DNA of 40,144 nucleotides, from assembly GCA_903824965.1 (NCBI GenBank), contig CAIJYR010000139.1:1-40144 (forward strand), given 5' to 3'. This stretch comes from an uncultured Thiotrichales bacterium (GTDB lineage: Bacteria; Pseudomonadota; Gammaproteobacteria; CAIRSR01). This document shows positions 26,483 to 34,211 of this stretch, one piece after another (positions within the stretch are counted from its first letter, which is position 1; each line of letters opens with the position of its first letter). The position numbers and the translations under genes were made by a program. Below the pieces are notes generated by a model. The model was given only the letters and a program-made list of their open reading frames with translations. It had not been told where the DNA came from and ran no database searches.

Positions 26483-27403
26483 TTAATTTGCTTTCTTGAC
26501 GTCCTGTAGATACTGATCAAATATCTGACCATAGCGACCATTGGCATGTAATGCAGCAATTCCCTTATTAAAATCATCTACCAGTGCTTGGTGATGACAA
26601 GCTATTTTGAAATCGACGTTTATCTCTACGGGGACTTCGAGCACTGTTTCGTTGTAGTCATCCGGTCGATCACGCACCAGGGCATCACGAATAAAATGGA
26701 ACATGGTACGATCGATCACCAGCACTTGAACATTACCCCGTAAGAGCAAAGCTACTTGACTCGATCGATTTTCATGTTCTAAATAATTTTGTGCCTTTCC
26801 GATAACGCGCCTAAAATCAGCACCGAGATAATCTCTCGCCAAACTAAAGGCTTCCACAGTCTTGCCTGCGAGATCCTCGTAACTCTTTATGACAATATGA
26901 TCTTTCTTGAGGGTAAATGGCGTATAATGGTATGTTACGACCGGAACAGAAAAATAACTCTTCGATTTTAGCGATAACTCCGAGGATACCGTGGAAACAC
27001 ATTCAACTCCAAAACGCTCTGAGTCGTATTTGCTTTGGCGATGTGCAACTTCCATGAAATTAACGCACTTTCCTGTCAATCCGAAGGCATCATTAATGAT
27101 ATCTCGCTCAATGCCGTCTTTGCTGGAACCATTAAAATACGGTGGTTTGTTGTCTGGCACGGCAATCGTCACCGCGCCATCCGCGCAGGTGGTCGTTTTG
27201 TCCACGGGGGGTTTATAGTCAGTGATTTTCGGGACAGTCGGAAAACCGTGCTCGGAGCAGGCTGCGATCGAAAACACACACACCACAAAGGCTACCTGAC
27301 AGATCGCATACGCAACGCGCCTCCACCGATAAGGTAGTCGATAGGACAGTGCACGGATACACCTTGGTTTGCGTCCAGAACGGCTGATTGTGCTTTCGGT
27401 CAT
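26483..27403 (-). CDS. Family 3 extracellular solute-binding lipoprotein
   Basis: The 306-residue protein has a long basic N-terminus, then a hydrophobic segment (about 33-48) ending in a lipobox-like SIAAC with Cys49. It is probably a membrane-tethered periplasmic lipoprotein. The mature part reads as an SBP_bac_3 fold: VTIAVPDNKPPYFNG, DGIERDIINDAFGLTG, YEDLAGKTVEAFSLARDY and the C-terminal NKGIAALHANGRYGQIFDQYL. These proteins bind amino acids or similar small solutes. No ABC permease or ATPase is near. Instead the gene overlaps the upstream coiled-coil gene by ATGA and is followed 72 bp later by the channel fusion. It may hand ligand to that channel. The ligand cannot be read from sequence. 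Confidence 0.85.
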   Translation of the reverse strand: MTESTISRSGRKPRCIRALSYRLPYRWRRVAYAICQVAFVVCVFSIAACSEHGFPTVPKITDYKPPVDKTTTCADGAVTIAVPDNKPPYFNGSSKDGIERDIINDAFGLTGKCVNFMEVAHRQSKYDSERFGVECVSTVSSELSLKSKSYFSVPVVTYHYTPFTLKKDHIVIKSYEDLAGKTVEAFSLARDYLGADFRRVIGKAQNYLEHENRSSQVALLLRGNVQVLVIDRTMFHFIRDALVRDRPDDYNETVLEVPVEINVDFKIACHHQALVDDFNKGIAALHANGRYGQIFDQYLQDVKKAN

Positions 27404-27948
27404 CGCGGAGACATCATATTCTGCATATAGTTAAAGGGAGAGCTGAACGAGGATGCGCCCCGACCAATGTCGTAGGTCATCTGGTTCAGTTGAAGATTCA
27501 TCCCATTTACGTTCCCAGAAATAATCCGGACATTGCCAGTCAATTGATCGAGATTGATACGCATGACGTCCATATCGTGGGCCATGTTCGCCTGAATTTC
27601 CTTGATATTTCCCTGCATTTGTGTCATGTGGTTGTCCATGTCCATAATGGTGGCGCTCATGTCGATCATGTACGTATTCAGTTCCCTGAGCGTAGACTTC
27701 ATCCCATCGACGCTCTTCGTGACGTGGATGAACTGATCACGCATTTTGCCAACATCATTTGCCATGCTATTGACTTGGTGCGACATGTTGCCGACATACA
27801 GGGTCATGTGCCCCATGTCCTGCCCCATCATGACCATCATCTTGAGCATCGCAAAACCCATGGAACCGAAGCCAATGGCCAAGATACCCGCGATCATCGG
27901 CCTTTTTTTCCAGAATGGGAGGCTTGGTGCTTGTGCGTCTGTCAACAT
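27400..27948 (-). CDS. Met-rich membrane-anchored coiled-coil protein
   Basis: The 182-residue protein has a short cytoplasmic start, one membrane helix (about 17-40, MIAGILAIGFGSMGFAML) and then a long predicted coiled coil of about 130 residues. Met is exceptionally common: 28 of 182 residues, many at what look like core heptad positions (NMSHQVNSMANDVGKM, MIDMSATIMDMDNHMTQM). No enzyme motif was found and no named family is recognised. The stop codon overlaps the start of the solute-binding lipoprotein gene (ATGA), so the two are translationally coupled. It could oligomerise in the periplasm as an accessory or tether for the channel. A metal-binding role through Met is possible but unsupported. 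Confidence 0.75.
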   Translation of the reverse strand: MLTDAQAPSLPFWKKRPMIAGILAIGFGSMGFAMLKMMVMMGQDMGHMTLYVGNMSHQVNSMANDVGKMRDQFIHVTKSVDGMKSTLRELNTYMIDMSATIMDMDNHMTQMQGNIKEIQANMAHDMDVMRINLDQLTGNVRIISGNVNGMNLQLNQMTYDIGRGASSFSSPFNYMQNMMSPR

Positions 27949-28058
27949 GCGTGTGATCTGCTCATCCTACCCCAGTGGCACATGCATTCTAACCCAAAGA
28001 CAGCCATCCGCGCTATCCTTCACGCTTCTAAGCGGCTTGCGTGTGCAGGAGAGTCTCT
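27949..28058. promoter_or_regulatory. Divergent intergenic region before scpB
   Basis: This 110-bp gap separates the minus-strand channel operon from the plus-strand scpB group, so it should hold both promoters. No strong -35/-10 pair could be assigned. AGGAGA (28047-28052), 6 bp ahead of a GTG at 28059, is the likely scpB ribosome-binding site. Confidence 0.3.
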
Positions 28059-28610
28059 GTGTCTAGTGTGTCCGATCCATTGATGGCCATCCTTGAGTGT
28101 GCTCTTTTGGCAGCGGGTCAACCCTTGACCTTAGATCGTCTGGCAGCATTGTTCGACGAAGCCGAGCAACCCTCTCGTGAAGAACTGATCAGAGCATTGG
28201 CGCAGTTATCGGAGGCGTGCACAACACGCGGGGTCGAGTTGGTCGAGGTAGCCAGTGGTTGGCGTTATCAGGTTCGCCAAGAGTGGGCGCCCTGGATCGG
28301 GAAACTCTGGGAAGAACGACCGGTACGGTACTCGCGTGCCTTGTTAGAAACGCTCGCACTCATTGCCTACCGCCAACCCGTGACACGGGCAGAAATCGAA
28401 GATGTTCGTGGCGTAGCCGTCAGCAGTTCTACCCTAAAGACCCTTTTGGAACGTGAATGGATCCGTGTGGTGGGCCACCGCGAAGTCCCCGGCCGCCCTG
28501 CCCTGTACGCTACCACTAAGCAGTTCCTGGACTACTTCAACCTCCAACGGCTGGATGAACTTCCACCGTTGGCAGACTTGGCCGCACTCGACCCATCTGT
28601 GCACCCGTAG
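28059..28610 (+). CDS. scpB: Segregation and condensation protein B (ScpB)
   Basis: ScpB binds ScpA and the SMC protein in the bacterial condensin complex. The protein has the two winged-helix repeats of the family: ILECALLAAGQPLTLDRLAALF near the start, and RYSRALLETLALIAYRQPVTRAEIEDVRGV in the second half. VVGHREVPGRPALYATTKQFLDYF is the typical C-terminal signature. A GTG start at 28059 is chosen because AGGAGA lies 6 bp upstream, giving 183 residues; a GTG at 28041 and an ATG at 28083 are alternatives. It heads a group with the ampE-like gene (37 bp) and queF. ScpA and SMC are not in the window. Confidence 0.93.
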   Translation: MSSVSDPLMAILECALLAAGQPLTLDRLAALFDEAEQPSREELIRALAQLSEACTTRGVELVEVASGWRYQVRQEWAPWIGKLWEERPVRYSRALLETLALIAYRQPVTRAEIEDVRGVAVSSSTLKTLLEREWIRVVGHREVPGRPALYATTKQFLDYFNLQRLDELPPLADLAALDPSVHP

Positions 28611-28647
28611 TACACTCTGTGGCCCTAGCCTGTTCAAGCGTGTGTGT

Positions 28648-29490
28648 ATGGATCTGCTCTCTCTTTTGGTTGCCTTGGCATTCGATCAAACGAATCGTCA
28701 TCATACTGGCAAGCGTTTCTTGACGATGGTGGCCGATTGGCTCTGTGGTGGTTGGGGCGTGGCGGGGTTGGCTGCCCTGGTATCGGCTGTGTTTTTGTGT
28801 CACGTGTTGCTGCGAACCTTGTCGCCTATCGTCGGAGGACTGTTTGGTGCGGTGCTGTTGGTACTTTGCCTAGGGATGGGAGAACTCGCCTTTGCTGTGC
28901 GCGGCTATTTGGATATGCGGGTGCGCGACGACGAGGAAGGCGCACGTCACATCGCTTCTGCCCTTGCGGGGCGTGACGTTTGTAGTGCTGGAGTACGGCT
29001 GACACGAGAAATGTTGGCGGTGGTACTGGTGGAAGGGCATGCACGAGGCATCGGGGTATTGTTTTGGTACCTGGTACTCGGCCCTGCGGGTGCGTTGGCG
29101 GCAGCACTGGTACGCCCTATGGCGCTGCCCAACTGTCAGGCCATGGAAAAATCGGCACCGATCGTGGGTAAGGTCTGCTGGGCGATGGATTGGCTGCCTG
29201 CACGCATCTCGGCACTCTGCTACGGAGTTGCGGGTAGCCTGACCCACGCGCTCGGTAACTGGCGCTCCCGTGCCTGGAAATGGGATGAGCACAATACGGC
29301 CGTGCTGGTAGCAAGTGGTACCGGTGCGCTTTTGCTAGAAACGGAAACGTCTGGCGATTCCCTGCCTAAGGCAACGCCGGAAGCACAAGATGCAACCGTA
29401 GAAGGAGCACGAGATTTGGTCATGCGAGCACTGGTTGTGTGGGTCATCGCGGTAGCGTTGATCACGTTGGGGGGCTGGCTAAAACAATGA
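28648..29490 (+). CDS. AmpE/CobD-family membrane protein
   Basis: The 280-residue protein starts at the [17 protein letters not shown]; the frame is open further upstream only by overlap with scpB. Several hydrophobic segments are visible (about 30-50, 55-80, 140-160 and near the C-terminus 255-275). The layout and motifs ([44 protein letters not shown]) fit the AmpE branch of the CobD/CbiB superfamily. AmpE acts with AmpD in signalling for beta-lactamase induction in enterobacteria. The gene lies between scpB and queF and overlaps queF by ATGA, with no ampD or cobalamin genes near. Family assignment is good; the exact role here is open. Confidence 0.78.
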   Translation: MDLLSLLVALAFDQTNRHHTGKRFLTMVADWLCGGWGVAGLAALVSAVFLCHVLLRTLSPIVGGLFGAVLLVLCLGMGELAFAVRGYLDMRVRDDEEGARHIASALAGRDVCSAGVRLTREMLAVVLVEGHARGIGVLFWYLVLGPAGALAAALVRPMALPNCQAMEKSAPIVGKVCWAMDWLPARISALCYGVAGSLTHALGNWRSRAWKWDEHNTAVLVASGTGALLLETETSGDSLPKATPEAQDATVEGARDLVMRALVVWVIAVALITLGGWLKQ

Positions 29491-29876
29491 CGATTCAACC
29501 TACTCCCATCCTTGAGACCTTCCCCAATCCGTCGACAGAGCGTGATTACACCATTCACATTCGCATACCGGAGTTTACCTGTCTGTGTCCCAAGACAGGT
29601 CAGCCGGATTTTGCGACTCTCTACCTGGACTACGTGCCCTCGGCACTCTGTGTCGAGCTAAAAGCACTCAAGGGGTATATCTGGTCGTATCGTGACCAGG
29701 GTGCTTTTCATGAGGCGGTGACAAACCGTATTCTAAAAGATTTGGTTGCTGCGGTTGCACCTTCTTTCATGCGCCTACGCGCTGAGTTCAATGTCCGTGG
29801 TGGTATTTACACGACGGTAGTGGCTGAGTACAAAGCTGATGGCTGGATACCGCCCACGGTAGTTACGTTGCCCTGA
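29487..29876 (+). CDS. queF: NADPH-dependent 7-cyano-7-deazaguanine reductase QueF
   Basis: QueF reduces preQ0 to preQ1 in queuosine biosynthesis for tRNA. The 129-residue length is that of the short, single-domain type, unlike the long YqcD type of E. coli. The active-site segment [13 protein letters not shown] holds the thioimide-forming Cys34 and the proton-donor Asp41. The NADPH-binding motif [18 protein letters not shown] with the following HEAVTNRI is intact. The start at 29487 overlaps the ampE-like stop (ATGA), implying coupling. No other queuosine genes are in the window. A GC hairpin repeat lies 21 bp after the stop. Confidence 0.97.
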   Translation: MTIQPTPILETFPNPSTERDYTIHIRIPEFTCLCPKTGQPDFATLYLDYVPSALCVELKALKGYIWSYRDQGAFHEAVTNRILKDLVAAVAPSFMRLRAEFNVRGGIYTTVVAEYKADGWIPPTVVTLP

Positions 29877-29897
29877 TGTGAAGGGTTTTGTACTAAA

Positions 29898-29917
29898 CCC
29901 CTTCCCTGGGGAAGGGG
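29898..29917. repeat. GC hairpin repeat after queF
   Basis: A 9-bp perfect stem (ccccttccc / gggaagggg) with a 2-nt TG centre, followed by ctgggggatggggttgggg. It has the same arm, hairpin and G-rich tail layout as the recB and recD copies, and could end the queF transcript. Confidence 0.75.
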
Positions 29918-29956
29918 CTGGGGGATGGGGTTGGGGTTTGGGTTGTGCTGTTTCTG

Positions 29957-30114
29957 ATCTTGATCTTGAACATCTTGAAAGTCTTGAACATCTTGAAAGT
30001 CTTGAAAGTCTTGAGCATCTTGAACATCTTGAAAGTCCTGAACATCTTGAAAGTCTTGAAAGTCTTGAACATCTTGAACATCTTGAAAGTCTTGAACATC
30101 TTGAAAGTCTTGAG
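29957..30114. repeat. Array of about 17 units of a 9-bp repeat
   Basis: Head-to-tail 9-mers alternate between cttgaacat and cttgaaagt, with a few variants (cttgagcat, cctgaacat). The array is about 158 bp and fills half of the 323-bp gap between queF and dapF. Because 9 is a multiple of 3, every frame stays open and gives spurious peptides (LEH/LES on the plus strand). I see no support for a gene. There are no unique spacers, so it is not a CRISPR array. Confidence 0.95.
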
Positions 30115-30199
30115 TTTTATAAAACAAAGTCAAACCCAGCCCCCTTTTCTTTTTTAGTACAAAGTCACAAGAAATCTTGTATCTCAAGAGAGAGGATCC

Positions 30200-31162
30200 G
30201 TGCAACTCACCCTTCTAAAATGCCACGGTTCGAGCAACGATTTTATTTTGCTTGACGAATGCAGCGGCATGAATCGATCTACCCCCGAAGGCGATCGATC
30301 CGCGATCACAAAGCTGTTATGTGACAGGCAAACAGGCATTGGAGCCGATGGTATCTTGTTCTATCTTGCGAGCCATGTTGCCGACTGTCAAATGAGGATG
30401 TTCAATCCAGACGGTAGCGAAGCAGAAATGTGTGGCAATGGCCTACGCTGTATAGGCCGATATTGTGCAGAACGGCTCGGAAAAGATACGGTCTCTGTAG
30501 AAACAAAAAAAGCCATCCTGCGTGTGAGCAAGGGTGCCCCGATCTATGAAGGCATCGAAACCTTTGAAGCCGAGATCGGCCCTGTTTCACTCGATCCAAC
30601 CTCGCTCCCGATGGCAGTCGATACGCCTGCGTTTGTCAATGCATACCTGCCCGAATTGTCCAGCATTTTACGATGGACAGCCCTTAGCGTACCCAATCCG
30701 CACATCATCACGCTGCTGGACAACATTGACCCAGAACAGGTCAATCAGATCGGCAGGACTGCAAACGGTTCTTCTACTTTTCCCAATGGCGTAAATGTTA
30801 GTTTTGTAAGAGACCTTGGGGAAAATAAAATATTTGTCATGACCTACGAACGTGGCGTGGGCATTACCTATTCTTGTGGTACAGCCATGTCTGCCTCTGC
30901 GTATGTTGCTAGTCTGCATGGCATCACAGCACAGGGTCAGCCCACACAGGTGTTCAACAACGGTGGCATGGTCATTTGCCATGTTCCAGACAACACAGGC
31001 AATATTTTATTAAAAGGAAATGCTACGTTTGTATTTGAAACCACCGTAACCGTTTCTGACGATCTCGATTCGATTGTCCTGCCATCTCCCTGGGAGATCC
31101 GCACTGCTGAAGTCAGCGCCTATGAGAGTCTACAGAAATACGCAAAATCCTTGATTTGGTAG
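30200..31162 (+). CDS. dapF: Diaminopimelate epimerase, divergent
   Basis: DapF converts LL- to meso-diaminopimelate for peptidoglycan and lysine. Both catalytic cysteines are present: Cys78 in NPDGSEAEMCGNGLRC and Cys226 in ERGVGITYSCGTAM. The fold motifs GIGADGILFY and FPNGVNVSFV are also there. Several normally strict positions differ: the start reads CHGSSNDF instead of the usual HGxGNDF, and the second cysteine loop reads GITYSCGTAMSAS rather than GETxACGTGA. The length is 320 instead of about 275, with a longer tail. A GTG start at 30200 follows AGAGAGGA. It may be a second, divergent DapF with the same or an altered substrate. It ends 41 bp before otsA. Confidence 0.85.
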   Translation: MQLTLLKCHGSSNDFILLDECSGMNRSTPEGDRSAITKLLCDRQTGIGADGILFYLASHVADCQMRMFNPDGSEAEMCGNGLRCIGRYCAERLGKDTVSVETKKAILRVSKGAPIYEGIETFEAEIGPVSLDPTSLPMAVDTPAFVNAYLPELSSILRWTALSVPNPHIITLLDNIDPEQVNQIGRTANGSSTFPNGVNVSFVRDLGENKIFVMTYERGVGITYSCGTAMSASAYVASLHGITAQGQPTQVFNNGGMVICHVPDNTGNILLKGNATFVFETTVTVSDDLDSIVLPSPWEIRTAEVSAYESLQKYAKSLIW

Positions 31163-31203
31163 AGAATGCCTAATTGAGATTGACCATTTAGGGTACAGAG
31201 TCC

Positions 31204-33450
31204 ATGCGCATGGCTTTCAGATTCATTGTACCCCTTCTCATCATCCTTGGATGCACCGCCTGGGGCACCTCTCCTCTTGTCGGGCAGTTAATGCACAGTT
31301 GGCTTCTCAGCGATGTCGAGTTACGGTCGCAACTGGTTTTTCACTCAATTCATGATACCGTGGACGTCATGATCTCGACCAAGGATGACGTCAAAATGGA
31401 CGAATTATTCCGCAGTATTGCGAGCGATGAAAGACTGTTGGCGCTTGGTTTATGCACATCGAATAGAATGTTGATGCACCGCTCACCAGAATGGCCCAAG
31501 ATCTTAGCCTGTCCAGCTCCTGAACAAAGGTTTGTGGTGGAACACCTAGCAGCCGGGCCGGTGTTGGCGGCGTCTTTTGCGCTTAGCTCTACGGAGAGCG
31601 ACCAACGGTATCTCGTCATCGTGCATGACCTTACCTTCATCGAACGGCGTAGCTCCACGCTTGAGAACTATTTGTCTGTATTCCTAGGCGTTCTGGGGGT
31701 TGTGGTGGCTTTGATCACCGCCCTCGTTGCCCAATTGACGCTGAGGGGCTGGATTCAAGTGATGTACAAAAGCTTGACGACCCCAGACCAAGGCCATGCG
31801 CACAAAAAATTGCTAGAACCCGAGATCGCACCCCTGGTACGCGAGGTACGCAAGATGTTGCGTGGCCTCGATGCGCCCAAAAGCGCAGCGGATGCCATTC
31901 GCATCGATTGGAACCCGGAAAGTCTACGCACCTTGCTCCGCAACGAATTACCGGAAGCACAAGTCATCGTGGTCTCCAACCGTGAGCCTTACATCCACCA
32001 CGAAGAGGAGGACGGCAGTATTGTCCTCCAGCGCCCCGCGAGTGGGTTGGTTACTGCCCTTGAGCCTATTTGTCGGGCGTGTGGTGGAACTTGGATCGCC
32101 CATGGCAGTGGATCAGCCGATCGGCGTACCGTCGATGCCAACGACCGACTCGCAGTGCCGCCAGGTGCTCCGACCTACACGTTACGGAGACTATGGCTGT
32201 CCGACGAAGAACAAGACGGCTATTATTATGGTCTCGCCAACGCAGGATTGTGGCCGCTTTGTCACATCGCCTTCGTTCGGCCTGTGTTCCGTACTGAGGA
32301 TTGGGAACAGTATGTTGCGGTGAATCGCAAATTCGCAGACGCAGTGGTAGCCGAAGCCAAAACCCAGAACCCCGTTCTGTTGGTGCAGGACTACCACTTT
32401 GCCCTCTTGCCGCGCATGGTACGCGAACGCCTACCAAACGCGACCATCATCACCTTTTGGCACATCCCTTGGCCTAATCCTGAAGCCTTCAGCATTTGCC
32501 CCTGGCGTGAGGAAATTTTATGGGGCATGTTAGGCAGTTCGATTTTAGGCTTCCACACGCGGTTCCATTGTCTGAACTTCTTAGAATCTGTAGACCGTTT
32601 TCTAGAATGCCACATTGATCGTGAGCAGAGCATTGTCAGTACCGGATCCAGTACCACCGTAGTACGCCCCTATCCAATCTCAATCGAGTGGCCCCCGACG
32701 GCTTTGGCCAATCAATGTGCGGTGCCTGTATGTCGTGCGATGATCCGCCAGCAATATGGTTTGGCTGAAAACACCCTTCTGGCGGTTGGCGTCGAGCGAT
32801 TTGATTATACCAAGGGCATCGCGGAACGCTTCCACGCTGTCGCACATCTGCTGGAACATCATCCCGAATGGATTGGTCGCTTCACTTTCTTGCAGATTGC
32901 AGCACCCACGCGTAGTCAACTTTCCGCGTACCGCAATACCCAGTTGGAAGCTGAGGTAGTCACTCGTACCATCAATGAACGTTTCGGTACCGCTGGATGG
33001 GTACCGATTATCCTGGTGGCCAAACATCATGATCCTGAGGCAGTTTTCACACTGTTTCGGGCTGCCGATCTCTGTATGGTCTCCAGCCTACACGATGGCA
33101 TGAATCTGGTCGCCAAAGAATTTGTCGCTGCCCGTGACGATGAAGACGGTGTTCTCATCCTGAGTACCTTCGCGGGGGCATCGCGGGAATTATTAGAGGC
33201 GTTAATCGTCAACCCCTATGACTGCCATGCCATGGGGGATGCCCTCCACCGTGGTCTTACCATGCCCCTTGAACATCGGCGTGAACGAATGCGGTTGATG
33301 CGTGAAATGGTGAGTGAACGCAATATTTATTTTTGGGCAGGCCGCATGTTGCTTGACGCTTCCCGGATGCGTAAGCGTCATCGAATCGAGGCCGATCTCA
33401 CTTTCGTCGAAACCTCGTCTAGCAACCGTCGGCGAGGAGGAACAGTATGA
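31204..33450 (+). CDS. otsA: Trehalose-6-phosphate synthase with membrane sensor-like N-terminus
   Basis: OtsA makes trehalose-6-phosphate from UDP-glucose and glucose-6-phosphate. The GT20 domain occupies about 250-740. It has [70 protein letters not shown] and [17 protein letters not shown]. The first 250 residues are unusual: a membrane helix (about 7-29), an extracytoplasmic region of some 120 residues, a second helix (about 154-178) and a linker. This is the layout of a membrane receptor, and it suggests that synthase activity is tied to a periplasmic or envelope signal. The stop overlaps the otsB start (ATGA). The operon continues with otsB, a GH15 enzyme and a sodium/proton antiporter. 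Confidence 0.93.
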   Translation: MRMAFRFIVPLLIILGCTAWGTSPLVGQLMHSWLLSDVELRSQLVFHSIHDTVDVMISTKDDVKMDELFRSIASDERLLALGLCTSNRMLMHRSPEWPKILACPAPEQRFVVEHLAAGPVLAASFALSSTESDQRYLVIVHDLTFIERRSSTLENYLSVFLGVLGVVVALITALVAQLTLRGWIQVMYKSLTTPDQGHAHKKLLEPEIAPLVREVRKMLRGLDAPKSAADAIRIDWNPESLRTLLRNELPEAQVIVVSNREPYIHHEEEDGSIVLQRPASGLVTALEPICRACGGTWIAHGSGSADRRTVDANDRLAVPPGAPTYTLRRLWLSDEEQDGYYYGLANAGLWPLCHIAFVRPVFRTEDWEQYVAVNRKFADAVVAEAKTQNPVLLVQDYHFALLPRMVRERLPNATIITFWHIPWPNPEAFSICPWREEILWGMLGSSILGFHTRFHCLNFLESVDRFLECHIDREQSIVSTGSSTTVVRPYPISIEWPPTALANQCAVPVCRAMIRQQYGLAENTLLAVGVERFDYTKGIAERFHAVAHLLEHHPEWIGRFTFLQIAAPTRSQLSAYRNTQLEAEVVTRTINERFGTAGWVPIILVAKHHDPEAVFTLFRAADLCMVSSLHDGMNLVAKEFVAARDDEDGVLILSTFAGASRELLEALIVNPYDCHAMGDALHRGLTMPLEHRRERMRLMREMVSERNIYFWAGRMLLDASRMRKRHRIEADLTFVETSSSNRRRGGTV

Positions 33451-34211
33451 CGTTGACGTTAGAGACTCCCACGATTGAACAGTGTTATAACTGGGCATTG
33501 TTTCTAGACATTGACGGAACCTTGGTGGACATCGCACCGACGCCGGACAGCGTGACCGTGTTGCCTACACTGCCAACACTGTTGAACGATCTTCGTCAGA
33601 CGCTTGGCGGCGCATTGGCTTTGATTAGCGGTCGCTCGATGATCGAGATCGACTACCTATTTCCTGGAAGACTCGACGCAGCCGGAACCCACGGTGTCGA
33701 ATGGCGCCATGCAGGAACGATGCTTCCTGAGGATGGCAACCATCATGATGCGATGAGCAACCTCATGCCTGAGATTGAGGATCGGGTGCGCAAGCTCCCT
33801 GGTTTGCTGATCGAAAAAAAATCGCACTCGTTTGCACTGCATTACCGTCAGCATCCTGAGCGTGAATCCGATGCATGGTCTTTAGCGGGATCCGCTTTAC
33901 AAGCATTAGGGGCTGACTTTCGTTTGCTCTTCGGCAAGGGCGTAGTTGAAATCGTCGCAGCGAATGCCGACAAGGGCATGGCCATCAAACGTTTTATGGC
34001 CCTACCACCTTATAGAGGACGGATCCCTGTTTTCGTTGGCGACGATGTCACAGACGAATGTGGATTTCAGGTTGTGAACCAGATGGGTGGCGTGTCTATT
34101 CGGGTGGGTGATACATCTTTTTCACTTGCACGATTCAAGATTGGCACCCCGCCGGAATTGCGTGCGTGGCTCTCTGCCATTGCAATACATTTGGAGACAA
34201 CACGACCGTGA
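33447..34211 (+). CDS. otsB: Trehalose-6-phosphate phosphatase
   Basis: OtsB removes phosphate from trehalose-6-phosphate to give trehalose. The 254-residue HAD-family enzyme has motif I FLDIDGTLVDIAP with the nucleophile Asp, motif II ALISGRSM, the cap region with GTHGVEWR, and motif IV VFVGDDVTDECGF. A strong GAGGAGG lies 6 bp before the ATG, and the start overlaps the otsA stop. The stop overlaps the GTG of the next gene (GTGA), so three genes are translationally coupled. Confidence 0.95.
   Translation: MTLTLETPTIEQCYNWALFLDIDGTLVDIAPTPDSVTVLPTLPTLLNDLRQTLGGALALISGRSMIEIDYLFPGRLDAAGTHGVEWRHAGTMLPEDGNHHDAMSNLMPEIEDRVRKLPGLLIEKKSHSFALHYRQHPERESDAWSLAGSALQALGADFRLLFGKGVVEIVAANADKGMAIKRFMALPPYRGRIPVFVGDDVTDECGFQVVNQMGGVSIRVGDTSFSLARFKIGTPPELRAWLSAIAIHLETTRP

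Noticed and set aside
28453-28647. Upstream extension of the ampE-like gene
   Set aside because: It lies inside scpB in another frame; the conserved N-terminus begins at 28648.
29957-30114. Possible CRISPR array
   Set aside because: Units are contiguous 9-mers with no spacers and no cas genes are present.
29878-30255. A plus-strand frame with LEH/LES repeats overlapping the dapF start
   Set aside because: It is made of a GC hairpin and the 9-bp tandem array, has no ribosome-binding site, and overlaps dapF.
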